The notes under the pieces are model-generated. The model saw only the letters and a program-made list of their open reading frames with translations, did not search any database and was not told the origin of the DNA. From an uncultured Clostridium sp. (GTDB lineage Bacteria; Bacillota; Clostridia; Lachnospirales; Lachnospiraceae), in assembly GCA_947575275.1 (NCBI GenBank), contig CANPMS010000001.1, positions 157,792 to 221,791 on the forward strand: a stretch of DNA of 64,000 nucleotides, given 5' to 3'. The translations under genes were made by a program, and so were the position numbers. Shown in pieces: positions 41,754 through 50,772 of this stretch (position 1 is the stretch's first letter; each line of letters starts with the position of its first letter).

Positions 41754-44192
41754 GTGGAGCAAACAGCAAATACATATAAGAAAAAAGAACTGGAAAAAAT
41801 GACGCTATTTCATTTGGGGGAAATCTGCAGAAAGGAACGCCTGGTCATGCCATCCTCCAAAAATCTGGATCGGGAGGGATTAATCCGATTAATTTTACGG
41901 TTTCGGGGACAGAAAGAATACCGTCATATCCAGACTGCCAAAGAAGGCGGTCTGGAACGTCTTCAGGCATTTTTGCAGAAACATCCCATTCATATTTCCG
42001 ATGAGCCGAAAATCCGCATTCCCGGGACGATTATCCTTCATCAGGGGGTTGGACTTTCTGAGCTGGATGGATATGAGGTGCAGGCAGAGGGCGGACTCTA
42101 TGAAGGGAACCTGGCGCTGCTGGACGAGGATTGCCGAATTTATACCTGTTTTTATATTCAGAAGGTGAAGGGCCGGTACTATCTCTTTAAGGGAAAGGAA
42201 GTGCCGGTGCATCCGCTGGAAAAGCATCAGTATTCTATCCTATATCTTCCCAATGAGCGGGATTCTGAATTTTTTTATGACTGTTATGCAGGGAATCAGG
42301 TATCAGCGCCTGCATACATACAAGGAGTGCGGATTCCGCTTTTAGATGTTCAGGAGCGGCAGATTATAAAGACCGATCTTCCACTGGTGATAGATTTCGG
42401 AAGCTCCAATACCACCATGGGAATCTGTCTGCCGGATGGGGAGACAAGGATTGCCGTGGATCAGGGGAGCCATATGATTCCCAGTGTGATTGGTGTGAGA
42501 GAATCGCCGGATGACAAAATAGAATTTGTATTTGGCAGTGACGCCCAGAACCTGTACCGTCAGAATTATCAGGATGAAGATGTGACCATATTTTATGATA
42601 TAAAGCGGTGGATCAGTGACCCGGAGCGGGAGGAAAGCGTCATTCTGAAAAACGGATATAAGTATCAGATTTCAAGACGTGAAATGCTGCGGGCATATCT
42701 GGACTTTCTGCTGGATTTGGCACGTCAGCAGTTTAAGTGCAGCTTTACCAGCATACAGCTTTTATCGCCCATACGGCAGAAAGAAAAGTTTCGTGAATTG
42801 TTCATGGAGCTTTTGCCGGAATACAGCGTCAACTGTGAGCTGGATGAGGGGATGGCGGTTTTGTTCCATGGCATTCATAATCTGATTGGGCAGAACCGAT
42901 ATGAGCGCGGCCGATGGTACCATGCACTGATTATTGATTGCGGCGGCGGGACTGCGGATCTGACCTCCGGGCGTTTTCGCATTGATAACAGCCGTGTCTC
43001 CTACATGATTGATCTGGAAACGCAATATGAAAATGGTGATACCAACTTTGGAGGGAATAACCTGACTTACCGGATTGTCCAAATGCTGAAAGTGCGAATT
43101 GCAGGGGAGCTGGGATTGATTGGGGGCACGATAGATTCTTTTGCAGGAGAGGAAGCGCCGTATGAAGGGCTGGAAAGCCTGTACCTCCAGGCGGAGCAAT
43201 ATATACCCACCAGGTTTAAGGATTATGAGGAGCGCAGCAGGGAGCAGTATTTCTTTGTAAAGAATAATTATTACTACCTGTTTGAGCTGGCTGAGACGAT
43301 GAAAAAGAAATTTTTTCATCCCCAGTTCCGATATGAGCTGTGGATTACAACGCAGGGAGAAGAACAGGATGACCGGATATTTATGGATAAGTGGAAGCTC
43401 TCTGTCTGTGAGAACGGAGCGTTTCAATCCATATCCCGTCCTGTGGAGTTTTCTATCTATTTAAATGAGATTGAGGAGTTGCTCCGGCCGGATATTTATC
43501 AGTTGATGGAGCGTTTTTTAGATGAAAAGTTTGAACAGGGAGAGCTTCAGCAGTATGAGATGATTAAACTGACCGGACAGTCCTGTAAATCCCGGATGTT
43601 TACGGAAGCGTTAAAACAATATGTGCCCGGCAAGCTGATTCAGGATACAAAGAAGGATAAGGATGACGGGGAACTGAAGATGTGCTGCCTGAAGGGGGCG
43701 CTGGAATATTTTTCAAACTGCAAGCTGGGATACATAGAGGTCAACCAAACCTGCCGAACAGGACGACTGCCCTATGAGATTATGGCGTATACCCATGAAA
43801 ATAAAGAGAAAATTTTGATTCAGAGCTTAAGTAAGGAAGACCATATTGGCTATATTTCCCGGTACCGGATTGGGAGACAGCTTGATCTGTACCTGAGTGA
43901 CGGGCGTGGAAACCGGCTGAAAACCTTTTATTTTGAATATGACGCAGGGAAGTTTAAAAAGACTACCCAGGAGGAGATTAACGAGAGGTACGGGGGTACG
44001 GTGATTCAGGAGGAAACGGACACGATTGTAGAGGGCGAGATGAAGTTTTTTGTCTGGGTGTCTAGAACAAGATGGGGATTTCTTGTGCTTCCGGTAATGA
44101 GAAACGGAGAGCTCTTATATAAGGGGGAGGAAACGTTCTTTGATTTTGAAGATGATACCTGGGAGATGAATTTCTTTGATGGGAGGAAGTAG
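41754..44192 (+). CDS. Hsp70/actin-fold ATPase with N-terminal SAP-like region
   Basis: An 812-aa protein. GTG 41754 is preferred, 12 bases after AAAGGGG; ATG 41799 is the alternative, and a longer opening lies in the preceding gene's coiled-coil region. An N-terminal helix pair (FHLGEICRKERLVMP; REGLIRLILRFRG) resembles a SAP/Rho-N motif. The Hsp70/actin fold has phosphate-1 VIDFGSSNTTMG (about 212) and phosphate-2 IIDCGGGTADLTSG (about 393), with FGGNNLTYRIVQML after. Its C-terminal half has no recognised substrate domain. Its position, between phospho-regulators and baseplate genes, suggests an assembly chaperone or disassembly ATPase. That is inference. Confidence 0.7.
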   Translation: MEQTANTYKKKELEKMTLFHLGEICRKERLVMPSSKNLDREGLIRLILRFRGQKEYRHIQTAKEGGLERLQAFLQKHPIHISDEPKIRIPGTIILHQGVGLSELDGYEVQAEGGLYEGNLALLDEDCRIYTCFYIQKVKGRYYLFKGKEVPVHPLEKHQYSILYLPNERDSEFFYDCYAGNQVSAPAYIQGVRIPLLDVQERQIIKTDLPLVIDFGSSNTTMGICLPDGETRIAVDQGSHMIPSVIGVRESPDDKIEFVFGSDAQNLYRQNYQDEDVTIFYDIKRWISDPEREESVILKNGYKYQISRREMLRAYLDFLLDLARQQFKCSFTSIQLLSPIRQKEKFRELFMELLPEYSVNCELDEGMAVLFHGIHNLIGQNRYERGRWYHALIIDCGGGTADLTSGRFRIDNSRVSYMIDLETQYENGDTNFGGNNLTYRIVQMLKVRIAGELGLIGGTIDSFAGEEAPYEGLESLYLQAEQYIPTRFKDYEERSREQYFFVKNNYYYLFELAETMKKKFFHPQFRYELWITTQGEEQDDRIFMDKWKLSVCENGAFQSISRPVEFSIYLNEIEELLRPDIYQLMERFLDEKFEQGELQQYEMIKLTGQSCKSRMFTEALKQYVPGKLIQDTKKDKDDGELKMCCLKGALEYFSNCKLGYIEVNQTCRTGRLPYEIMAYTHENKEKILIQSLSKEDHIGYISRYRIGRQLDLYLSDGRGNRLKTFYFEYDAGKFKKTTQEEINERYGGTVIQEETDTIVEGEMKFFVWVSRTRWGFLVLPVMRNGELLYKGEETFFDFEDDTWEMNFFDGRK

Positions 44193-44195
44193 GGG

Positions 44196-45491
44196 ATGAC
44201 ATATGAGGATATGAAGGAGATGATTCGGCAGGAGATCGTATCAATTCCAGTTCTGGAGGAGCGTATTCTTTTTAAAGAACTGATGGAACAGGTGTTTTTA
44301 GATCTCTATGAAACCACGGAAAGAATGTATTTGGAGTTGGAACAGCAAGTGCAGGAGGAATTGGCTTATGATGTAAACCGTTATCAGATCAGGACAGGAA
44401 TCATGGAGCGAAGTTGTTTTGATGCTTCCCATCATTTTTTCGCACCAATGGAAGAATCGGATTTAGAAGTAAAATCCTATCATATGGCAGATATAGCGGA
44501 AGGAATGGAAAAGGAAGGATGCTTCTCCATGATGAAAATAATGCTCCGGTGCGATTATTTGCAATTAAAGAAATTATGGGTCACAGATCCGATTTTTGAG
44601 GGGGTGATTGAGACTGAAAATCCCAGGAAATCCTGTAAAATTTTCGTAAGGTTAAGACAGAATACAGAGTATTTACAGAAAGTGGGTATCCTCTATCGGT
44701 TGTTTATCAAGAATGGGATTCCCTGGCAGACCATAAATGCCCCTTATCTGTATAAACTGGCGGATGTGGTGGTTGACCGGATGCCGGACGGGATATCGGG
44801 AAATGAAAAAATCCGTCAGGTACAGATTGATTTTGGGAAATATAAGGAAATGATTTCTTGTGATATGGTTCCAGTGTGGAATGTGCGGAAACTGACTTTA
44901 GATGGAGTCGGTTTTCCGGTTCCCTGCGAAGACCACAGAAATTTTGAACATCGGCTTTCTATTCACGACTATGGAGCACAACACGCTTATCTTGCAGAGG
45001 ATGAGTCGGACATTCAGAGTATCATCCAAAGGAAAGAGAAACTGCTGATCATCAGTGAAAGAAGGCGGAGGAAGAAGTGGGAGTTTTATCAGATCCGCAA
45101 TACTGAAAACAGGAAGACAGACCACTATGACTACCCGGTTATGCAGAACGAACGGATTGAGAATTTTTCAGAACGATACCAGCAAAAATGGAATCAAAGC
45201 ATAAAGACCAGGGCAGAGCTGGAACGTTTTATCCGGGGGTTTCATCTGGAAAAGTACATCTGTTACCAGGGGTGCGAAGTTCTGGAAGAATTTGACGGAA
45301 AGAATGAAACGTATTCCATGAATCCATTTATTGAGGACGAGATTCGGGACAAGCGAAGTCAGAAAAAGCTGCTTTTGTGTTTTAAGGGAGGGATGGGAGA
45401 AGAATGGCTGAACCGGGATATTGCCAGTTTTCTGGTGTCAGAGGTTCAAAGACTGTATCCCGAATATGAATGTGGGGGAATGTTGGTATGA
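44196..45491 (+). CDS. Module A, gene 1: unrecognised baseplate-associated protein
   Basis: A 431-aa cytoplasmic protein with no family I recognise. It starts MTYEDMKEMIRQEI and has an acidic helical N-terminus, a central WNVRKLTLDGVGFPVPCEDH block, and a conserved IRGFHLEKYI motif followed by MNPFIEDEIRDK and FLVSEVQRLYPEYEC. The protein at 55735 is a clear full-length paralogue (same MTYEDMKEMI start, same VGFPxxCxDHxNxEH block, same LYPEYxCxGxLV end). It is followed by the same two genes in both modules. By position it is a candidate baseplate or wedge component. Confidence 0.6.
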   Translation: MTYEDMKEMIRQEIVSIPVLEERILFKELMEQVFLDLYETTERMYLELEQQVQEELAYDVNRYQIRTGIMERSCFDASHHFFAPMEESDLEVKSYHMADIAEGMEKEGCFSMMKIMLRCDYLQLKKLWVTDPIFEGVIETENPRKSCKIFVRLRQNTEYLQKVGILYRLFIKNGIPWQTINAPYLYKLADVVVDRMPDGISGNEKIRQVQIDFGKYKEMISCDMVPVWNVRKLTLDGVGFPVPCEDHRNFEHRLSIHDYGAQHAYLAEDESDIQSIIQRKEKLLIISERRRRKKWEFYQIRNTENRKTDHYDYPVMQNERIENFSERYQQKWNQSIKTRAELERFIRGFHLEKYICYQGCEVLEEFDGKNETYSMNPFIEDEIRDKRSQKKLLLCFKGGMGEEWLNRDIASFLVSEVQRLYPEYECGGMLV

Positions 45492-46186
45492 GGTATTTGT
45501 GGGAGATTCTTTTAGAAGCCAAAGAGGAAGGGATTCCGGAGGGAAAGCTTCGGTTCTTCCATGATCCAGAAAGCAGCGCTTACATGGAGATAGCAATTCC
45601 ATTTCTAAATGAAACGGAACTTGGAGAAGAAAGGGAAATTGCCGTCAATACCTACTGCCGTTTTTATCATATTTTTCGGAATCTGTTTAAACCGGAATTA
45701 AAGGAATACCCGGAGCTGCGGAAAAGACTGACCAATGTGATTCTTCATATGCTGGCAGGAAATGATGTCCGCAGGGGGATGACAAAGGAAGAATATTACA
45801 AAAAGCTGCTGGCATCTGACTTGGCGGACAGGGTTTTTGGGGAAAGGGCATGGAGTGTATTTTCCAGAATGGGGAAACAGGAAAAAGGATTTTTGATGGC
45901 AGGATGGCTCAGGAGCTGTCGGGTCGGCAGCTCTCTGGAAATTTTCATTGATATGGTTCATGGGCTGATAAAGGACAGCATTGTTTACCACAACAATGAC
46001 AGACCAGATGAAATTCTGATTTATACAAGGATGAAAAAGAATAAGATGTTGGAAGAAAGACTCAGCCTGTTGACGGATATGTTTTTAGATATTCGGTATC
46101 AAACAGAGATATTTTATGAATACCATTTTGGAATTATTGGGGTAAACGAAACGATGCAGATTGGCAGAATTGCCATCTGTTTATGA
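45488..46186 (+). CDS. Module A, gene 2: unrecognised baseplate-associated protein
   Basis: A 232-aa protein whose ATG overlaps the stop of gene 1 (ATGA). Shared with its module B paralogue (57018): SAYMEIAIPFLNE, RFYHIFRNLFKPELKE, GMTKEEYYKKLL, SSLEIFIDMVHGLI, and the C-terminal YEYHFGIIGVNETMQIG. Charged and helical, without signal or membrane segment. Its strict pairing with genes 1 and 3 suggests a fixed three-protein subcomplex. Confidence 0.6.
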   Translation: MRYLWEILLEAKEEGIPEGKLRFFHDPESSAYMEIAIPFLNETELGEEREIAVNTYCRFYHIFRNLFKPELKEYPELRKRLTNVILHMLAGNDVRRGMTKEEYYKKLLASDLADRVFGERAWSVFSRMGKQEKGFLMAGWLRSCRVGSSLEIFIDMVHGLIKDSIVYHNNDRPDEILIYTRMKKNKMLEERLSLLTDMFLDIRYQTEIFYEYHFGIIGVNETMQIGRIAICL

Positions 46187-46210
46187 TGTATATCGGGAGG
46201 CATAAGAGGA

Positions 46211-47011
46211 ATGTTTAAAAATATTTACCCATTATTTGAAGAAAAGCACCTTTTGACAAAGGAGATGCTTGAAAATCTGCGGGATTATCCCAGAATGGTT
46301 ACGGACCATCTGTTTTCGGATTTTGCGGATGGAATTGTATCTGGATGTAAAATTACATGGGATCAGGGAGAATTGATGGTAGGTTCAGGAATGGTATGGC
46401 GAAAGGGAAAGCTGTATTTTTTGAAAGAAGCCTTTCGTGTTGCCTGTGGTGCAATGGATTCTGTAAGGTATTTGAAGATACGATTTACAGAGTCCAGACA
46501 GGAGACAGGAAGCATTACAGAAAGCGGCGGAATTGTGCTGGAAGACAGAAGGGCGGATTCGGAAAGTGAAATGGAATTATGCCGGTTCCGTCTTCAGGAA
46601 GGGGCGAAACTTCGCTGTGAATATGAAAATTTTGAAGACTATTCCACAGAATTTGATACGGTAGATCAGATTGATACGCCCTATGCGGCAAAAGGAAAAA
46701 GCGCCATGAAACCAGAGCTTCTGGTACAGTATGCAAGAGAGATGATAAAGAAAGGTTCTTTCAATCCCCTTGATCTTGCGTTTGCCATGGAGATTTTGGC
46801 GCAGGATGGACGAATTTCTATGGAGGGCATTCTGGCATACCTGGATGGACGTATGGAGGGAAAGGATGGGGATAAAGCATACGGCAGTGAATCTGGTGGG
46901 AGAAGGGGCGTTTATTGTAAGCTTTTGAAGATTTTAAAGGAGCTGGATACGGATGCTGTGACCCGGGGAGGGATGCCGGAGGAGAAGAACCGGAAGATTT
47001 TATTGTTGTAG
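46211..47011 (+). CDS. Module A, gene 3: unrecognised protein, possibly TssK-like shell
   Basis: A 266-aa protein beginning MFKNIYPLFEEKHLLTKEML. A beta-rich first half (SDFADGIVSGCKITWDQGEL; MVWRKGKLYFLKEAF) is followed by MELCRFRLQEGAKLR and YENFEDYSTEFDTVDQIDTPYAAK. The paralogue at 57727 has all these blocks. The start-domain pattern faintly recalls baseplate attachment proteins, but I cannot assign a family. Ribosome site GGGAGG before ATG 46211. Confidence 0.55.
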   Translation: MFKNIYPLFEEKHLLTKEMLENLRDYPRMVTDHLFSDFADGIVSGCKITWDQGELMVGSGMVWRKGKLYFLKEAFRVACGAMDSVRYLKIRFTESRQETGSITESGGIVLEDRRADSESEMELCRFRLQEGAKLRCEYENFEDYSTEFDTVDQIDTPYAAKGKSAMKPELLVQYAREMIKKGSFNPLDLAFAMEILAQDGRISMEGILAYLDGRMEGKDGDKAYGSESGGRRGVYCKLLKILKELDTDAVTRGGMPEEKNRKILLL

Positions 47012-47074
47012 AGTTTATCGGTTATAAGAAATATGGCAGGATTGAGAAAAACAGGATATGAGGGAATCGGTGAT

Positions 47075-47605
47075 ATGAAATACTTTGAGTTGACATTGGA
47101 TCGTGATACTTATAAAACGGCGCCAAGACTGATTAATTGGTACAGGGTGCAAGATGTACAATTAATAAAATGGGAAAGTTATCATAAATTAAAGAAAAGA
47201 CAAATTTACAACATAGAGCCGTCATTAGAAACAATTTTTACAGACATTGTATCATTTCCTTTTTTACTGGTCTCATCTATGGTGAAAGATACCATAAGGC
47301 TGTATGGAGATGAAGTGGTTTTTAAAGAGATTATCTTACTGGACTCTAAAAATGAATTGGAACAGGTGTATTATCTTCCTGTGATGCAGGAGAATTGTGA
47401 AATTGAACTCGTACATATTATGAGAAATGACCATATGGATTTTCATAAGAACATACCGCAATGGATTGACGGAAGAAATATCTTTTGGATAAAACAGAAA
47501 GGAGAGCGGCATACCATCATTAATTTGGATTTGGCAGAAAGTCTGCTGCGTAGAAATGCAGTTGGCATACAATTAAAAGAAGTCCGGTTGACTATAAAAA
47601 GTTGA
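47075..47605 (+). CDS. Imm11/DUF1629-like protein of module A
   Basis: A 176-aa protein. ATG 47075 (AGGGA, 9 bases) is preferred over ATG 47033, which lacks a site. It ends IINLDLAESLLRRNAVGIQLKEVRLTI, with the V/L-x-ESLLRRxxVGI element also present in the module B gene at 62942 (HIDVVESLLRRYPVGILFQEVEV). The pattern of a short protein with a late strand-helix-strand fits the Imm11/DUF1629 group, often encoded with DUF4280 and effectors. It may be an immunity or adaptor protein. AT-rich compared with the core genes. Confidence 0.5.
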   Translation: MKYFELTLDRDTYKTAPRLINWYRVQDVQLIKWESYHKLKKRQIYNIEPSLETIFTDIVSFPFLLVSSMVKDTIRLYGDEVVFKEIILLDSKNELEQVYYLPVMQENCEIELVHIMRNDHMDFHKNIPQWIDGRNIFWIKQKGERHTIINLDLAESLLRRNAVGIQLKEVRLTIKS

Positions 47606-47636
47606 ACGAGTAGAAAGGGAGGCGGATTCGCTGTAA

Positions 47637-48230
47637 ATGAATCAATTAAATGAAATGGAGGCTTATATAACTCCAATGTGGAACGAGCGATTTTCAGAAG
47701 ATCAAAAGAAAATTTATGATTATTTTCAGGAACACCAAACGGAGATTGCATTTAATTTTTGTAATTATATTGTGCAGGGGATGGTGTCAGATGTGTGCCG
47801 TCTTCAAGCGTCTGGCAAACAAAATGAAATAGCCTGCCTGGTCATCCATTTTTTAAGGAGCAGCCTTTTAAACAGAAGTTATGATTATGAGATCAATTTA
47901 TGCAACAAAACATTGTATCTTGATGAAAATAGTACAGCCGGGTATTGGTATCCTGAATTTTTATATCAATTCACAGGGAACCAGGAACTGTTTTTGAAAA
48001 AAGAACTGCAGATAAAATTTGTCAAAATCAAAGCCCATGAGATTGAGCTGTTAAGATGGACATTATTCTTGCAATATGGGGATATAGCCAAACCTTATTT
48101 TAAGGTTCTTACAGACTGTTTGCTTCAAAGACCTGAGTTTAAGCAGGTGAAAACGAATGGTGAGCTGCAGGTTCTGTATGGAGAGCATATGGGGAAATTA
48201 GAAGAGCTGAAATCGGGAGGTGATGTGTAG
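47637..48230 (+). CDS. Unrecognised protein sharing its fold with the pentapeptide protein N-terminus
   Basis: A 197-aa protein. The segment IACLVIHFLRSSLLNRSYDYEINL resembles residues 50-75 of the module B protein at 61977 (NIVFFHFSLLRCDLLAGKYNVLL), and both begin with a helix-rich stretch. Unlike that protein it has no pentapeptide domain. So one N-terminal family appears in both modules with different C-termini. No enzyme motif seen. The stop overlaps the GTG start of the next gene by one base. Confidence 0.55.
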   Translation: MNQLNEMEAYITPMWNERFSEDQKKIYDYFQEHQTEIAFNFCNYIVQGMVSDVCRLQASGKQNEIACLVIHFLRSSLLNRSYDYEINLCNKTLYLDENSTAGYWYPEFLYQFTGNQELFLKKELQIKFVKIKAHEIELLRWTLFLQYGDIAKPYFKVLTDCLLQRPEFKQVKTNGELQVLYGEHMGKLEELKSGGDV

Positions 48231-49597
48231 TGGGGAAGACCTATTTTAATTTAGCAGACCAGCTTAATTTTAACGGCAGCGGTATAAAGATAAAAGGGAA
48301 TGCGGTGAGACCTTTAGAGAAACAGATGGTAAGCGGCAGCGCAACATTTGGGACGGAACTAAGCCAAATCTACCAATCTGTGATCGCCTGCCAGCCGCTG
48401 ATCCATGGGGGAAAGCCGGTGGATGGAATTCCTGCGGAAGTATATCTGAGTGTTATAAACAGTTCACCCAGGGCTGGCAGAATCAATATTGAGGGGAATG
48501 AAAAGACCGGGTATGTTGTAAAAACCAGCGTCAGCTTAAATCAAGTATCTATGAGGAATGCAAGCACAGCCTCTGCAAAGGTGGAGAATACGGAAAAAAT
48601 TGTGGTTTCCGGATTACAGGTTGAAGGACGTTTTAAATATCAATTTATTGAAACTGCGTTACATGATATTGATGTTTTAGTAGAACAGGGGACAAGCCCT
48701 TCCGATATTACCTGGATTGTGTTTTGGCATAATTATGTATATCAGGACTTTGACTTAAAGCATTTTCAGGAAACAGCCAGTCAATTAGGCATTAAACTGA
48801 AAAAAACAGAAAGTAAAAAACAATTTATTAATTATATAAATTATAAAAATCAATCAGGATATGGAAAAGGGAGAAAGGATACTAAAATCAGCTATATATC
48901 AGTCTTTGGGCATGGTCAGACTCCGCGCTTTACCGGTGGAACAGAGAACCAGTTATCGTTTGGCTATGATTTAGATACAGAATTAGGTATGGATGTGGAA
49001 CGTGATATAAATTTTCTACAATCTGATATAAACAGTATTAAGCCGGAGGCTTTTTCCACAAATCCGGAAACGTATTTTTTTACTTGTAACACGGGTACTG
49101 CTGATAAAGATGGGTTGCGCTTTGCACAACTTTGGGCAAATAAAACGAGAGCAGATACCTATGCTTTTAAAAATGCAAGATCAAATTACTCCTTTATGAA
49201 TTGCTCTATGGATGAAATCAATGCAGCTTTCAATTTGCCAGGCCAAAAGACGGACATTGCTGTATCTGATATTATTAATGGGTTAAGAGAGAAGGGGAAT
49301 GAATGGGCTGATTCAATAAATACAGAGATTATAACAAAAGCAATCGGGGAAGAAAGACGGGAGGTGGCTCAATATATATCCATGTTTATTGTTCCCTTTT
49401 CCGTATCAGAAGAATGGAAACAAAAAAGGGCACGAGGTGAAGACAGGGAGAGGGTGGACAGGAATGGACATAAGTATGGATATTCAGACAAAGGCTCCCT
49501 TCAATACCCTATGATCAATAACAGTCTTGATGATTTGGATATTATTTGGGGAACTATGGGAGAAGAACGAGGGTTAAAAAAATTCACCCCAGAATAA
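48230..49597 (+). CDS. Candidate clan-CD (caspase/CHAT-like) cysteine peptidase effector
   Basis: A 455-aa protein with GTG start 48230 (site GGGAGGTG, overlapping the preceding stop). A variable beta-rich N-terminus (about residues 1-150) is followed by a region with the layout of clan-CD peptidases. A strand ending in His-Gly (ISYISVFGHGQ, H228) is followed, 57 residues later, by a strand ending in Cys (TYFFTCNTGTADK, C286). The CNTGxA context resembles the SAC-x-TG element of CHAT domains. It sits between module A accessory genes and a pair of anchored proteins. It may be an injected toxin, or a self-processing or regulatory peptidase. AT-rich relative to the core. Confidence 0.5.
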   Translation: MGKTYFNLADQLNFNGSGIKIKGNAVRPLEKQMVSGSATFGTELSQIYQSVIACQPLIHGGKPVDGIPAEVYLSVINSSPRAGRINIEGNEKTGYVVKTSVSLNQVSMRNASTASAKVENTEKIVVSGLQVEGRFKYQFIETALHDIDVLVEQGTSPSDITWIVFWHNYVYQDFDLKHFQETASQLGIKLKKTESKKQFINYINYKNQSGYGKGRKDTKISYISVFGHGQTPRFTGGTENQLSFGYDLDTELGMDVERDINFLQSDINSIKPEAFSTNPETYFFTCNTGTADKDGLRFAQLWANKTRADTYAFKNARSNYSFMNCSMDEINAAFNLPGQKTDIAVSDIINGLREKGNEWADSINTEIITKAIGEERREVAQYISMFIVPFSVSEEWKQKRARGEDRERVDRNGHKYGYSDKGSLQYPMINNSLDDLDIIWGTMGEERGLKKFTPE

Positions 49598-49667
49598 TAT
49601 GCAGGGAATGGATATTTTAAAAATGGAATTTCAGTAAAATAAGGAAATGATGTGGGGAGAACGTGAA

Positions 49668-50186
49668 ATGAGAAAAGGAAAAATTTTTTTGTGGGCAGGA
49701 TTGATTGTATGGGTTATGGCTATGGCTATGATTTCCTTTGTAGAAAAGGTCAACAACGTGCCTCATGATGTTGTTTTGCCGGCGATTAGCAAAGCCCATG
49801 CCCAGGGGATGGTGAAAGAAAATGAATGCTATATTGTCCGTGTGGCGAATCCGGAAGAGTTTGGGACAGGCGGCTGGTATTATATGGATGGCAAAAAGAA
49901 AATAAGGATGTTGTTGGGAGGGCGGAATCCTGCATTTGAGTTGTCTGATATATTTCTGTATGCGGATCAAAACAGTTTTTTAGTCCAGGGAGAGGTGGAT
50001 GAGGCGCGAACACAATCAAATGGCTGTCTTACATTTGAAGTAAAAAACTGGTATTTGATAGCGCCAATAAAAAGAGATTACGGGTATAGGGAATATCGTA
50101 AGGAGCAGAGATTTTTTTACCCCAAGGATTATTTGGATGTTTATGACGTAGAGCAAGGGGATTACACGCCTCTGGAAAGCCAGTGA
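49668..50186 (+). CDS. Membrane-anchored protein, tandem copy 1 (candidate immunity)
   Basis: A 172-aa protein with a short basic start, one membrane helix (about residues 7-24, FLWAGLIVWVMAMAMISFV) and a soluble outer domain. ATG 49668 follows GGGGAGAACGTGAA; the same leader precedes copy 2, which supports this start. The first ~70 codons are nearly identical at DNA level to copy 2, the middle (about residues 78-125) differs, and the last ~45 residues are again nearly identical. By position, next to a candidate peptidase effector, it may be an immunity protein. I recognise no family. Confidence 0.6.
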   Translation: MRKGKIFLWAGLIVWVMAMAMISFVEKVNNVPHDVVLPAISKAHAQGMVKENECYIVRVANPEEFGTGGWYYMDGKKKIRMLLGGRNPAFELSDIFLYADQNSFLVQGEVDEARTQSNGCLTFEVKNWYLIAPIKRDYGYREYRKEQRFFYPKDYLDVYDVEQGDYTPLESQ

Positions 50187-50207
50187 CAGCTGTTGGGAGA
50201 ACGTGAA

Positions 50208-50726
50208 ATGAGAAAAGGAAAATTTTTTTTGTGGGCAGGATTGATTGTATGGGTTATGGCTATGGCTATGATTTCCTTTGTAGAAAAGGTCAACAACGTG
50301 CCTCATGATGTTGTTTTGCCGGCGATTAGCAAAGCCCATGCCCAGGGGATGGTGAAAGAAAATGAATGCTATATTGTCCGTGTGGCGAATCCGGAAGAGT
50401 TTGGGAAGGGCGGCTGGTATTGTATGGATGGAAGAAAGAAAAGAAGGATGTTGTTGGTAGGGCGGAATCCTGCACGTGAGTTGTCTTATATATTTAAGGA
50501 GCCGGATCAAAACAGTTTTTTAGTCCAAGGCAAGATAAATAGGGCTCTGACACACTATAATGGTTGTCCCACTTTAATTGTAGAAAAATGGTATATTATA
50601 GCGCCAATAAAAAGAGAGTACGGGTATAGGGAATATCGCGAAGAGCAGAGATTTTTTTACCCCAAGGATTATTTGGATGTTTATGACTTAGAGCAAGGGG
50701 ATTACACGCCTCTGGAAAGCCAGTGA
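50208..50726 (+). CDS. Membrane-anchored protein, tandem copy 2 (candidate immunity)
   Basis: A 172-aa paralogue of the previous gene with the same N-terminal helix (RKGKFFLWAGLIVWVMAMAM) and the same C-terminal PKDYLDVYDLEQGDYTPLES end. Differences concentrate in the middle (KEPDQNSFLVQGKINRALTH versus YADQNSFLVQGEVDEARTQ). Same leader GGGAGAACGTGAA before ATG 50208; the two stops lie exactly 540 bases apart. The tandem arrangement suggests a recent duplication with exchange. Confidence 0.6.
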   Translation: MRKGKFFLWAGLIVWVMAMAMISFVEKVNNVPHDVVLPAISKAHAQGMVKENECYIVRVANPEEFGKGGWYCMDGRKKRRMLLVGRNPARELSYIFKEPDQNSFLVQGKINRALTHYNGCPTLIVEKWYIIAPIKREYGYREYREEQRFFYPKDYLDVYDLEQGDYTPLESQ

Positions 50727-50772
50727 TAATGGATGGAGCCAGGTGAGCGGAAATGAAATAAAGGAGGGCAAA

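Larger units (their letters stand above)
49655..50726 (+). repeat. Tandem direct duplication of 540 bp (two copies)
   Basis: Unit 1 (49655-50186) and unit 2 (50195-50726) are offset by 540 bases. By eye, unit 1 bases 49655-49866 match unit 2 bases 50195-50406 with a single difference. The next ~170 bases diverge strongly, and the last ~140 bases are again almost identical. That is a conserved-variable-conserved mosaic. Confidence 0.85.

Noticed and set aside
49655..50726. Insertion sequence or phage repeat
   Set aside because: The duplicated unit is one gene with its own leader, with no transposase, inverted ends or target-site duplication.
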